Assembly: GCA_933228675.1 (NCBI GenBank)
Contig: OW121741.1
Span: forward strand, 59,681,363-59,745,362
DNA: 64,000 nucleotides
DNA from: Stomorhina lunata
Taxonomy: Eukaryota; Arthropoda; Insecta; Diptera; Rhiniidae
Direction: 5' to 3'
Below are positions 54,049 through 64,000 of the stretch, in pieces. The position numbers were made by a program, and so were the translations under genes. Position 1 is the stretch's first letter. Every line of letters begins with the position of its first letter. The notes under the pieces are model-generated. The model saw only the letters and a list, made by a program, of their open reading frames with translations, did not search any database and was not told the origin of the DNA.

Positions 54049-54184
54049 GACATCGCCTAATCGATTCTCCTCCCGATTCTGAGTCGATCGGTATAATTTT
54101 TATGGGGTCTACGATCACTAATAAAAAAATTACAAACGGAATCACAAACTTATAATACCCTTTCACCTATTGGTGAAGGGTATA
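51605..54184 (+). mobile_element. DINE-1/Helentron-like element D2, 2.6 kb
   Basis: Nearly identical to D1 over its whole length, with scattered substitutions and a shorter microsatellite at about 53175-53262. Same ends: ACAAGTAAGAGTGG and TGGTGAAGGGTATA. It sits in the 3' region of the Transib, between an A-run (TTTAAAAAC) and AAAAAACTAGG. No coding capacity. The high similarity between D1 and D2 suggests recent activity of this family or local gene conversion. Confidence 0.87.
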
Positions 54185-54553
54185 AAAAAACTAGGTAATA
54201 TGTAAGTATTATTAAGCAAAAATTAAAATTAGGGCCACCCTAATAAAAATACTGTAAATACCTCAACGAGAAAAGGGGCACCCTAAGGATAACAAAATAT
54301 TAAATTGCTATCCAAGGACGACTTGTGGCCCAAATTTGAGCCAAATCGGTTAAGAGAAAGTGGGTCAAAAATGAGTTGGCAGATTTGAAACAAAATAAAA
54401 ATTAAAAAAATCGAAAATTGAATTTCTAGCTTAAATTTCTTAAGAACCACTGTACCGATCTTAATAAAACCTACAATCGAAAATGCTACAGATGTTATCT
54501 ATTGATTAAAAAAAGAACTACTAAAAAATCTTTAATAGTTAAAAAGTTACAGA
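54185..54553 (+). other. Transib 3' non-coding region
   Basis: Together with 51463-51604 this is the stretch between the transposase stop and the right terminal repeat. A polyadenylation signal AATAAA lies at 51491. A motif AACCACTGTACCGATC at about 54445 partly resembles the terminal repeat. Nothing else is recognised. Confidence 0.6.
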
Positions 54554-54589
54554 GTTTTGGCCAATGAAAAACGATTCTGAACCACTGTG
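54554..54589 (-). repeat. Transib right terminal inverted repeat
   Basis: On the minus strand it reads CACAGTGGTTCAGAATCG, then TTTTTCATTGGCCAAAAC, matching the left end at about 31 of 36 positions. It is followed by CGGTG, the same pentamer that precedes the left end. Confidence 0.88.
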
Positions 54590-54879
54590 CGGTGTTTGTA
54601 AATTTTTAAGTTGTTTAAGATCATCAAATAAATTTCCATAAAAATCAAGTTCACTAGATAATGCGGACAATTTATTTTTTAGATTAAAAAAGGTGTTCTT
54701 AGTGGATTGGAAAAAACGGAAGAATTCAACGTCAATTTTTTGGACACTCATTGCAGCACCATTTCAAGCTTTTTATGTTATGAACAGATTCAGCAACAAG
54801 TATTGTCAGTCCACTACACTTATAATGGCAAAGACCATGACATAGCCATAGACATCTTATTGATAACTGGAAGGTTTCA

Positions 54880-57040
54880 AGTAAGTGTTCCTTATCGGGA
54901 TCTCCTTTCCTGTTAATGTTAAGAAAGTCAAACCGGAAGAAAGTCATAGAAACCCCCGAAAAACAAATTGGGAGTCCTTTAGGAGTATATCGGACACCAT
55001 GGTGCGTAATATCACACTTAGAACCTATTCTGAGATGGAAACGAACGCTATGGTGACAAAGCTCACGGAAAGTTATGTGACTAGCTATGAACATAGCTGT
55101 CCATTAACCTTCATTAAACAGCCTAATCAGTGGACGAAGGATCTCAAGAACCTCAGGACAACTGTAAGAATATTGTTTAATAAGGCCAAACTTACTCGCA
55201 GGGATGATAATAGGTCTAATTATAGAGGGAGTTTTAACAAGTATAAGAGTGATCGCAAAAAAAGCTAAAATTCAACATTATTAACTTATTGTGAGATCAT
55301 TGATTCTGTAAATGAGCTGTCAAGATATAGGAAATTACTGTCCAAGGATCCAATGGTCCCTGGATTTATCCAAAAACCTCACTTCCCTAGTAACTGGACT
55401 CCAGATCCGATTATTCATGAGCCATCTTTAGATATAATTAAGTAGGCCGTGAGTACGTTCTTGTCGTACAAGCCACCAGGCCCGGATGGCATTATTCCTG
55501 CTATGCTACAGAATTCTTCCGACTATTGTTTATCCATTCTTCATAGAATTTTTGTTAGCTGTCTCTATGGGGGCTTCACTCCTAGTGGGTACAGGGTGGT
55601 AAGAGTGATTTTCATTCCTAAAGCAGGGAAGGCTAGTCACTCTAAACCTAAAGATTTTAGGCCAATCAACCTGTAGTCTTTTCATTTGAAAACACTCGAG
55701 CGACTGGTCGACCTATTTCTTAGGAACTCTTTAGGAACGCGCATTATTAGCAACGTTCAGCATGCTTATCTTAAGGCTAAATCTGTTGAGAGTACGCTGC
55801 ATGATGTGGTCGGTTTTATTGAAAAGGGCCTAGAATTCAAGGAATATACTTTGGCCGCTTTCCTCGATATCGAGGGTGTTTCAACAATATTACGATTGAA
55901 GCAATTAGGGGTTCACTTGAAGACATTAATATACAGGGCTTTTTAATAGATTTGATTTTGAACATGCTTAATAGTAGGATCATCAACTCGAATCTAGGTG
56001 ACTGCAGTTTACGTAAAAAAGTAACTAGGGGTACTCCACAAGGAGGGGTTCTATCACCATTGCTATGGTTGTTGGCTGTTAATGTCATCCTTAGAAGACT
56101 TGACCAGCTGGGGCGAAAGGTCGTTGCCTACGCCGATGACGCAGTATTGTTCAGGCTCAGGCAAATTTCCAGATACAATAAGTGATATTTTGCAATCGGT
56201 TCTAGTGTGAAGCTGTTAGCAAAGGTTTATTCCTGGCTTCTCTCAACAACGTTGTGCTAGTATTGGTATAACCGGTGCCCTTAAAAGCACACCTCAAGCA
56301 GCCCTAGACATCGTGCTGTCACTCTTGATATTTTCATAAAGGGAGTGGCAACCAGAAGTCTAGTAAGGCTGTACGAGTCGGGTAACTTAGATATAGGCAT
56401 GCGGGACACTCCAGTAGCTTAACAGTGCAATATCTTCCAGGTAGAGATTTTTGCCATTTGGAAGGCTACAGAGTTCATCCGAGTCTTATAGCTGAAAATA
56501 GGGAGGTGACTATATACGTCAACAGCCAGGCTGCGCTCAAGGCGCTGCGGGTACATAGTATTATCTCCAAACTAGTTATCATTCAGTTAAAGGATTAGAT
56601 TGTACTGGGTTCTGAATGGATCAAGCTTAAGAAGAATAGATCAAGCTTAAGAAGATGTGCAGGGTTCTTAACGGGACACTGTGCCTTAAATTCGAGGTGA
56701 AATAGGTGAAATGGTAGCATTCCGGACCTCTGCAGACTATGTTTCGATGAGGATTAGTCCGAGTCAGTAGAACACATTCTCTGTCACTGTCCAAGGCTAC
56801 AAAATCTAATGCTCAGACATGTAGGCAGAATCTTTGTTGAACTGTGCAATTTGCAACAGTGCAATTTGCAAGATATTGTAGGGTTCATCACTAATCTCAA
56901 TTGGCTTAGACAGGGTACTCTCCTTCTCCCACTATACTATTCTTTTCTCTTCCTCTCTCTTCAATCTCCTCATTAGTAAAGGATCGCAATGGACTCCTGG
57001 GGTCTCCGAGTGAAGGTGTCGCTTGACACTAATATAAAAC
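54880..57040 (+). pseudogene. LOA-type non-LTR retrotransposon ORF2, heavily decayed
   Basis: Starting near 54920, pieces in changing frames give the NPRKTNWESF linker, CPLTFIKQPNQW, and the RT start YKPPGPDGIIPAML, VIFIPKAGK and KPKDFRPINL. Domain A follows (TLAAFLDIEG, catalytic Asp present), then VTRGTPQGGVLSPLLW and VVAYADDAVL (catalytic YADD). After about 56510 an RNase H remnant can be read (VTIYVNSQAALKALRV), then the C-terminal zinc-like CRLCFDED and VEHILCHCPRL. The combination of GTPQGGVLSPLLW and RNase H fits LOA-clade elements of flies. Many stops and shifts exist (for example near 55265, 55445, 55676 and 55880). The limits are approximate; the 5' part is missing. Confidence 0.82.
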
Positions 57041-57217
57041 CTAACCTATTTGCACAATACAACAAGCCGTTTTGTTTATTAATACTACTTGCAAAAAACA
57101 TAATATTGGTATAAATACTTTTATGTATTTTTTAAGAATAGATATAATAAAAAAATATGTATGTAAATACCTTAGAGTGACAATTTGTTATATTGGAAAT
57201 TTTTTAATTTTTTAATG

Positions 57218-57395
57218 TTAAGGCGTGCCAGCCCGAATATTATGACACTAGGTCTTAAACTTCAATTCTGAAAAATTTGAATCGAAAATAATTAGTTTTT
57301 ACAAGAAAAATAATGGAATATTAAAGAGGACTAATCCAGCTTTAAGACATAGTGTCATAATATTCCGCAAGGCAACTCGAAATCTGTCACCTTAA
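57218..57395. mobile_element. Possible small MITE, about 178 bp
   Basis: The inverted blocks GAATATTATGACACTA.GTCTTAAA (left) and TTTAAGACATAGTGTCATAATATTC (right) flank about 90 bp. The outer ends are TTAAGG and CCTTAA. TTAA at both ends would fit a piggyBac-type target, but the outermost bases pair imperfectly, so the class is unsure. Confidence 0.5.
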
Positions 57396-57506
57396 GATAC
57401 ATATTTATATTTCTTTATATAAAAACTTAAATCTTTGTGTTAAAATTTGTTAGTGTGAATGCAGTAATATCGTAAATTTATAAAAATTACTTATATATAA
57501 TATTTT

Positions 57507-60500
57507 TATACCCTTCACCAATAGGTGAAAGGGTATTATAAGTTTGTCTTTCAGTTTGTAATTTTTTCATTATTCGTCTTAGACCCTATAAAAATTATAC
57601 CGATCGACTCAGAATCGCCAGGAGAATCGATTTAGCCATGTCCGTCTTTCTGTCTGTCTGCCTGTCTGTCCGTCTGTTGAAATCAAGTTTGTGGAGCTCC
57701 TGGAGATATCGGCAAAATACTAAAATTCGATGGGTACAAATTGACGAATTTAAATTTTTTTTTTTTAAATTTACATATTTTTAAAATAAATTTTTTTAAT
57801 TCTCATCGAATTTTGAATTTTGGCGATATCTCTGGTGTTTATGTTACAAAAAAATATATTTAAAAAAAAAAATATATATATATTTTTTTTACAAAAAAAT
57901 ATATTTTTTTACAAAAAAATATTTTAAATTCGGCAATTTGCGGGACATCGAATTTGGAGTTTTGGCTATATCTCAGATTGTTATATACCGATTTTGATGA
58001 TATTTAATATCGTTTTGCTTTAGTGGATTTCCTAAGATCTGACATATTAACACTACTTGTGATGTACAGAAAATTGCCCAAAGTACGTGTCTAAGAAATT
58101 TTGTTTACATTTTGTAAGTATTGTCTCAGCGATATCTCAGGTGTTTATGGACCGATTGTAATGAAATTTGACAGCGTTCTTTGTGGGAGGATTTCCTAAA
58201 ATCTAATATATAAACTCCACAAATTCGATTATGAATACCATTCAAATTGTACCGATCGACTCAGAATCGGCACGAGAATCGATTTTGCTACGTCCGTCCG
58301 TCCGTTTGTTTGTCCGTCCGTCTACCTGTATGTCCTTTTTATACCCTTCACCAATAGGTAGAGGGTATTATAAGTTTGTGATTCCGTTTGTAATTTATTA
58401 GTGATCGTAGACCCCATAAAAATTATACCGATCGACTCAGAATCGGGAGGAGAATCGATTAAGCGATGTCCGTCTGTCTGTCTGTCTGTCTGTTGAAATC
58501 AAGTTTCTGAAGCCCCTGGAGGATGGACTTACATAAATTATATATCAGATTTTAGGAAATTCTCCCGCAATGAACGCTATTAAATTTCATTAAAATCGGT
58601 TTATAAACACCGAAATATCGGTAGATATAATTTAGCGTTTAAGCGATGGTGTTTTGATCGACAATGTTGAAATTCAGGGTGGGACAATTCAGGAGCTCCA
58701 CAAATCTGATTTTAGCAGACAGACACTCTGCATTAATCTTAATTTTGTGTCTGACTTTTGAACATTATGATAACATTTGAGAATGTATTATATATTAAAT
58801 TATAGGTAATCTTCCTAGGAAGTACAAAAATGCAGCTAACTACATGATATCCGTTCAAAACCTACATATGTATGTAAGTATCTCACATATCAACGAAAAT
58901 TTAAATTTTTTAATTGCAATTGGGAGAAATCCGTTCACGTTTGACAATTGATCCCGTATAACTTCGCCTAAGATACGATGATGACATTAAGTATAAAGAC
59001 GTTGTACAATATTGATATTCAGGGCGATAGCACCTAAAATAAACTTTCTAGAGGGACAACATTTGACAAAAGTATTTCTGATCTCTTGAAAAGTTCGATA
59101 TTGAAAATGGGCGAGCTCTATTCACATTTAGTGAAATCTCCCATATAACCCCGACCGGGAATCTACTTAATGCTGATAAATTAAATCACATTAAAATTGC
59201 ACAAGGAACTAGAGCAAAACTAAATAGTCTAACAAGCTAATTTCAAAATCGTTATACATATCATGTTAATGTTAATATTTTTTTTTTTTATATATATTTT
59301 AATGTTTACTTAATTTAATTTATAAACTTTTTTTTTTTATATATCTATTGTACTTTTTAACAACTCAATTCGCACACTATAATTATAAGATTTATATCTT
59401 GTTGTGTGCGTTATACAAAATAAATAAATAAATAAAAATAAATAAATAAAACTTTCCAAACATCCATCGGGCAGATCGAAAGAACAATACATACCAAATA
59501 TTATTGATGAAGTGTTCATTTTAATTAACTAACTTCAGATTAATAAGTAAATCTTTAATAACTTTTCCGACAAAGCTGATATCCATCCATTCAAAAGCTA
59601 TATATTTCACGTATGTATCTAAAACTAAGATTTAAACTATAATTTTAAGGCTTATCATTCTTAAAGCTTTGACCTAAATCAGTCCGCTAACTTCAGAGTT
59701 TTACATAACTAATCAAGAACTTTTACTAGTTGGATAATTCGTACGAATTAAAGTGCACAACCCTCACTGGGCACTGTGTTTTTGGGCTGTATGCCAGAAT
59801 ACTTCAACTTCATCAAATCGATGTGCTATTGCAAATGTAAGGGCATCTACATTTTGAAGCATCTTTTCTGCATGGTTTATCTGGTCTATCGAACTTTATT
59901 AAATGTTCGTAAAATATGTATGTGTCTATTTTATTTCGAAGCTACTGGCTGGCTTAAATATGCATTCTCTACTTGTAGTCTAGTAATCATTATCTTCCAC
60001 AAAGGGACCACTTTAGAACCCAAGTGAAGCTTCCCTAGACATCAGCCACCTGCCCAACCTAACCTTTGGGTGCATAACTATTCTAGATGATGACGCCACC
60101 GAAAAGCTTTTCTTTTTCCGACTCTTAATTTTAAAGACTCTTTGCATATAATACTAGTATAACCAAATTTTGCTAGGAATTACATTAAGTAGTGTTGCAA
60201 AACACCATTGGTGAAGGGTATCCAAGATTCGGCAAAGCCGAATATACCACTCTTACTTGTTTCTGTTGTAGTCAAGTTTTTGGAGCTCCTGTTTTGTCGA
60301 TATCTCAGATGTTTATTTTGATGAAATTTAATGGCGTACTTAGCAGGGATTACCTAAATTCTGATGCATTCGGTAATTTGTGGTAGATATAATTTAGTGT
60401 TTAAGCGATATTTCAGGTGTTTTGATCGACAACGATGAAATTCAGGGTGGGACGATATCCTAAAATGTTGTGTAAAATGCATATGGGTATACCTTCCAGG

Positions 60501-60985
60501 AGCTCCACACTTTTAGACACAAGAGCAAGACCTATATATTCTGAATCTACGTCGAAAAATAAAATACCCGTATCTCCCAGTTTTTCCAGATCAATTCGTT
60601 TTTCAAGAAAAATGTGAATATATCTTTCGTAAAAATACTTATACTAATATTATTGTTGAAGTATTCATCTAAATTAGTTAACTAACTTTAGATTAATAAG
60701 TAAATCTTCAATTACTTTTCCGACAAAGTTTATATCCATCCATTTATCTAAAGTAATTTTATCTAAAACTAAGAGTGCATACCTTATAATTCTAAGGCTT
60801 GTATACATTGACAATCATTGTTGAAGCCTTGACCTAAATCAGTCCGCTAACTTCAGAGTTTTACATAACTAATCAAGAACTTTTACTAGTTGGATAATTC
60901 GTATGAATTAAAGTACACAACTCTCTTTGGGCAATGTGTTTTTAGGTTGCTTGTCAGAATACTTAATCTTCATTTAAATCGAAAA
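57507..60985 (-). mobile_element. DINE-1/Helentron-like element D4, outer copy, split
   Basis: On the minus strand this copy occupies 60985-60261 and 58340-57507. The terminal hairpin ATACCCTTCACCAATAGGTG is at 57507 and the GTCC/GTCT microsatellites at about 57640-57675 and 58290-58330. The gap holds a second family member (58341-60260). D1 and D2 show the uninterrupted sequence GTCCTTTTTTCTGTTGTAG. The far end at about 60985 is truncated, and internal deletions exist around 60425-60640. Confidence 0.8.
58341..60260 (-). mobile_element. DINE-1/Helentron-like element D3, inserted in D4
   Basis: Both family ends are present: ATACCCTTCACCAATAGGTAGAGGGTAT at 58341 and, at 60200-60260, the inverse of the ACAAGTAAGAGTGG..TTCGGC start. 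It is 1.9 kb long, shorter than D1/D2 because the middle between about 58615 and 58625 is deleted. A low-complexity TAAATAAATAAA stretch at about 59415-59450 lies in an extra segment (59230-59450) not found in D1/D2. No coding capacity. Confidence 0.8.
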
Positions 60986-62170
60986 ATGAAAAAAATAAAT
61001 AAATATTTGTGAATATATCACTACATACGTAGATATTTAAAATATTTTAATATAATGTGATTTTTCGGACACCATTAAATAAAATCAAAAATTAAAATAC
61101 TTCAGCATAAAATAAAATAGAAAAAAAGAAGTTATATAAAATAATGGAATAAAAGAAAACTGTATAAACGCCACATATAAAAAAAATTATTAATTAAATT
61201 AAAATATGTGTATATGTAAAGAGCTAAAATTAGAATTGAAACAATTATTAACAAAACGCAAAAAAAAAGGCAGAAAAAAAAGAAGAGTTTTGAAAAACCT
61301 CGTTAAAAGAATAATAAGGCAAAAAGCAAAAAAAAAACGCAAAAAAACTACAAAAAGAAATCATAGCAAATGCAATGAAAAAAAAAAGAATAATAAATAA
61401 AAAAAGTCGTCTCAAGACTTATAACGGTCAAAACTAATATTCCAACTAAAAATATAAAAAAGTGGTGAAAAAAAAAACAGTGAAAACCATCGAAACACAT
61501 GTGTATTTAAAACAAATTTAACGAAAAAACAAGTGGCGAAAAAGAAAATTAAAAGAAATAAGTAAAAAAAAGATAAATAAAATAAATTTATACAAAAAAA
61601 AAAAAAAATACAAGAACTAAATACCAGAGTTCTGCATCAAAACATTTGAAAAGCTTTTCAACACATTCGCTTTTTTTTAGATTCAACTCTTTATTCGTTT
61701 TTGTTCACACGAATCAAATTCGTGTAGAAACAAAAAAGACACAAAATTAAAAAAACACACAAAAGAACTGTAGAGAACTGTCGAGAGTAAAAAACTCGAC
61801 ACGACAACAAACAATTTCAGCAATCACAGTTTTGTTTCATAAAATATCGAATTAACACGAATCATTCGAGTTCATTTCTAGGTATATAAACATTTTTGCG
61901 TTGAAATGAAAAAAAAAAAAATAAAATTAATGTTTACTTTCTTATTTTTATTTTTTATTTAACTTAAAAGTTCTTAAGAAAATTATTAAATAATTAAAAC
62001 ATAAGAATACATTCAATGTATACAAAACTAAAATTAATTCTTTACTAATTTTTAAAGTTATAATAAAATATACTTTTGTTTTATATTTGTGTATATTGCA
62101 AATTATCAGACTTTTCAACAGTTTTGTCTAGTTATAAAATATTTATGTAAATTATATACATATGTATGTA
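60986..62170. other. A-rich region without recognised gene
   Basis: The sequence is strongly A-rich, with several runs of 8-14 A. The Lys-rich frame at 61206-61400 arises from these runs. A short inverted repeat ACACGAAT/ATTCGTGT sits at about 61707-61725. No element boundary is clear. Confidence 0.5.
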
Positions 62171-62399
62171 CATTAGGTTGGCACCGAAATTTTGTTTCCT
62201 TAATTTAAACGGGTTATGACAAATCGGACGTTTTATGGTCCAAAGTTTAAGAGGCCATTGGTATGGGGAAAAATGGGTTATTTTTTGTTTTTGAGAAATT
62301 TCGACCAAAAATAATTCTTAGATGTCATAATATTCCGTTGAAAAAGCCATAAAATTCGGACAAAAATTTTCTAACATACAAAAAATTATCACCCTAATG
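62171..62399. mobile_element. Possible mariner/Tc1-like MITE, 229 bp
   Basis: The ends are CATTAGGTTG at the left and CACCCTAATG at the right (its near complement), flanked by TA on both sides (62169-62170, 62400-62401). No coding sequence. It shares the 15-mer TGTCATAATATTCCG with the small MITE at 57218-57395. Confidence 0.6.
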
Positions 62400-62880
62400 T
62401 ACATAGGTAAATACATTTTTTATAATTCTTTTTATTAGTATTTCATAGTAATGTTTTTAAGATATAATGATTTTTATGGCATAATTTTAAAATAGATTAA
62501 ACATTTTTTTTTAACTTTCTACCAAAAAATCTTGAAATGGAGTGAAAACGAAATACTCAACTTCACCTTCTCCGATTTTGATGAAATTTAAATTTCGCTT
62601 TGGGTCAGATAAAGTCTGAACCAAAGCGAAATTCAAATTTAAAAAAATAAAAGAACATGAACTACAGGACATACGCGAAAATATGACATTAATATATTAA
62701 AAAAATAAAATTTTGAGGAACCTTTAAAACTATATGTGTAAGGAGGATTTTTTTACAATCAATCAATATGTGACAGTTATTTTGATTTAATATTATATCA
62801 AGCAATGACTGCTTTTTATTTTGTGATTAAATTTTTTAAGCAATTTCTGAGCGATATCTTTTAAAATTGATTTTTTAGAG
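62400..62880. other. No feature recognised
   Basis: AT-rich sequence. A short inverted repeat around 62595-62635 (AATTTCGCTTTGG and CCAAAGCGAAATT) can form a hairpin with 13-bp arms. No gene is seen. Confidence 0.5.
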
Positions 62881-64000
62881 CAGGAATTTTATTTTTTTAT
62901 ATAAAATCGGAAATTTTGAAAATTTTCCATAAAAATAGGAAAATTTAAAAATTTCCCATCAAAAAGGGAAATTTTTAAAATATCCTATATAAATGGGAAA
63001 TTTTGGAAATTTCCCATAAACATTGAAAATTTTGAAACCTTCTTACAAAAATTTAAACTTTTAAAACTTCTTATAATAATAGGAAATTTTTAAAAATAAA
63101 ATTTTTGAAATTTCGAATAAAAAGGAAAATTTCCCATAGAAATGGGAAAAAAATTTAAAATTTCTAATAAAAATGGGAAATTTTTAAAATATCCTAAAAA
63201 ACAGATATTTTAAAAAGGAAAACTTTTAAGTTTTCCAATTTTTCCATTTTTATGGAAAAGTTTTAAAATTTCCTATTTTTAAGGGATATTTTTAAAATTT
63301 CCCATTTTTATGGTAAATTTTAGAATTTTCGCATTAATATGAGAAAATTTTAGAAATTTCCCATAAAACTGGGAAAATACTAAAATTTCCCATTCTTATT
63401 TTCAAAATTTCCTACTTTTATGGGAAATTTTCAAAATTGACCATTTTTATGTGAAATTTTTAAAATTTATCATTTTTATGGCAAATTTTCAAAATTGACC
63501 ATTTTAATCGGAAATTTTCAAAATTTCCCTTTTTTATGTGAAATTTTCAAAATTTACCATTTTTATGGGAAATTTTCAAAATTTACCATTTTTATGGGAA
63601 ATTTTTAAAATTTACCATTTTTATGGGAAGTTTTCAAAATTTACATTTTTATCGGATATTTTCAAAATTTCCCATTTTTATGGCAAATTTTCAAAATTGA
63701 CCATTTTAATCGGAAATTTTCAAAATTTCCCTTTTTTATTGCAAATTTTCAAAATTTACCATTTTTATGGAAAATTTTCAAAATTTACTATTTTTTATCG
63801 GAAATTTCAAAATTTAACATTTTTATCGGAAATTTTCAAAATTTATTATTTTTATGGCAAATTTTCAAAATTGACCATTTTTATGTGAAATTTTCAAAAT
63901 TAACCATTTTTACGGAAAATTTTCAAATATTACCATTTTTATTGGAAATTTTCAAAATTTACCATTTTTATTATGCAAATACAGAATATTAAAAATATAT
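62880..64000. repeat. 29-bp satellite array with orientation switch
   Basis: The unit ACCATTTTTATGGGAAATTTTCAAAATTT repeats every 29-30 bp up to the window end (for example 63556 and 63585). From about 62900 to 63225 the unit appears in the complementary orientation (CCCATAAAAATGG type, more degenerate). After about 63235 it is mainly in the forward orientation, most regular from 63480 on. The array is cut by the window edge. Reading frames through it (63538-63888) are read-through of the repeat. Confidence 0.93.

Larger units (their letters stand above)
29131..54589 (+). mobile_element. Transib (RAG1-related) DNA transposon, about 25.5 kb with nested insertions
   Basis: The ends are inverted: CACGGTGGTTC at the left and its near-complement ending GAACCACTGTG at the right. 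The inverted repeats match at about 31 of the first 36 positions. The 5-bp duplication CGGTG lies at 29126-29130 and 54590-54594; Transib elements are known to duplicate GC-rich 5-bp targets. The transposase lies between, at 30244-31599 and 50780-51462. About 21.8 kb of the length is later insertion (Gypsy tandem 31600-50779, DINE-like copy 51605-54184), so the original transposon would be about 3.7 kb. Confidence 0.88.

Noticed and set aside
61206..61400. Lys/Arg-rich small protein
   Set aside because: Produced by A-rich low-complexity sequence; no homology or context.
63538..63888. 116-codon frame rich in Phe, Lys and Tyr
   Set aside because: Read-through of a 29-bp satellite; the repetitive peptide follows from the DNA repeat.
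62880..64000. Regular repeats considered as a CRISPR array
   Set aside because: The repeats are contiguous without unique spacers and degenerate gradually; this is a eukaryotic satellite.

Overview
The window looks like a transposon graveyard from a higher fly genome. This is inferred from a strongly AT-rich sequence, Jockey-, LOA- and CR1-type LINEs, BEL/Pao and Ty3/Gypsy LTR elements, a Transib DNA transposon and DINE-1/Helentron-like repeats carrying GACA/GACG microsatellites. I see no host protein gene, rRNA or tRNA. All recognisable coding sequence belongs to mobile elements, and most of it is broken.

Layout. Positions 1-1647 hold the 3' part of a Jockey-type LINE (J1, + strand), ending in poly(A) against a second Jockey element (J2, - strand, 1648 to about 16500). 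J2 is split by three insertions: a hAT-like MITE (3090-3860, near-perfect 8-bp duplication), a 10.3-kb BEL/Pao element (4691-15033, TSD ACATT, LTRs almost identical) and a foldback hAT-like MITE (15147-15970, TSD TTTACAAC). The BEL/Pao element carries a nearly whole gag-pol and, between pol and its 3' LTR, a separate 230-codon zinc-knuckle protein whose Cys/His pattern copies that of its own Gag. From 16.6 to 22.8 kb there are DINE-like fragments, a 259-bp tandem duplication and a tandem pair of about 472-bp units containing hammerhead-ribozyme-like sequence on the - strand (retrozyme or Penelope type). A decayed CR1/L2-like LINE (18488-22703) sits inside the second unit. From 22.8 to 29.1 kb lie simple and tandem repeats (132-, 163- and 144-bp units) and a degenerate DINE-like copy.

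The centrepiece is a Transib (RAG1-related) transposon spanning 29131-54589. It has CACRGTG termini and a 5-bp CGGTG duplication. Its transposase is cut in two by a 19.2-kb tandem Ty3/Gypsy array, LTR-internal-LTR-internal-LTR (31600-50779), flanked by the 4-bp duplication ACTT; the transposase frame reconnects exactly across it. The Gypsy Gag starts with a perfect RING-H2 finger, which is unusual. The two Gypsy copies carry different small deletions. LTR1 holds a 239-bp MITE and LTR3 a 2.6-kb DINE-like element, and the other LTRs provide the empty sites. A second, nearly identical DINE-like copy lies downstream in the Transib (51605-54184).

From 54.6 kb onward there is a decayed LOA-type LINE with an RNase H remnant, a DINE-like copy with another family member inserted in it (57507 to about 60985), two small MITE candidates, A-rich sequence, and a 29-bp satellite that reverses orientation and runs off the window end.

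Insertion order, where the sequence shows it: Transib, then Gypsy, then the MITE in LTR1 and the DINE in LTR3; J2, then BEL, both hAT MITEs and probably J1; ribozyme unit, then CR1 LINE; outer DINE, then inner DINE.
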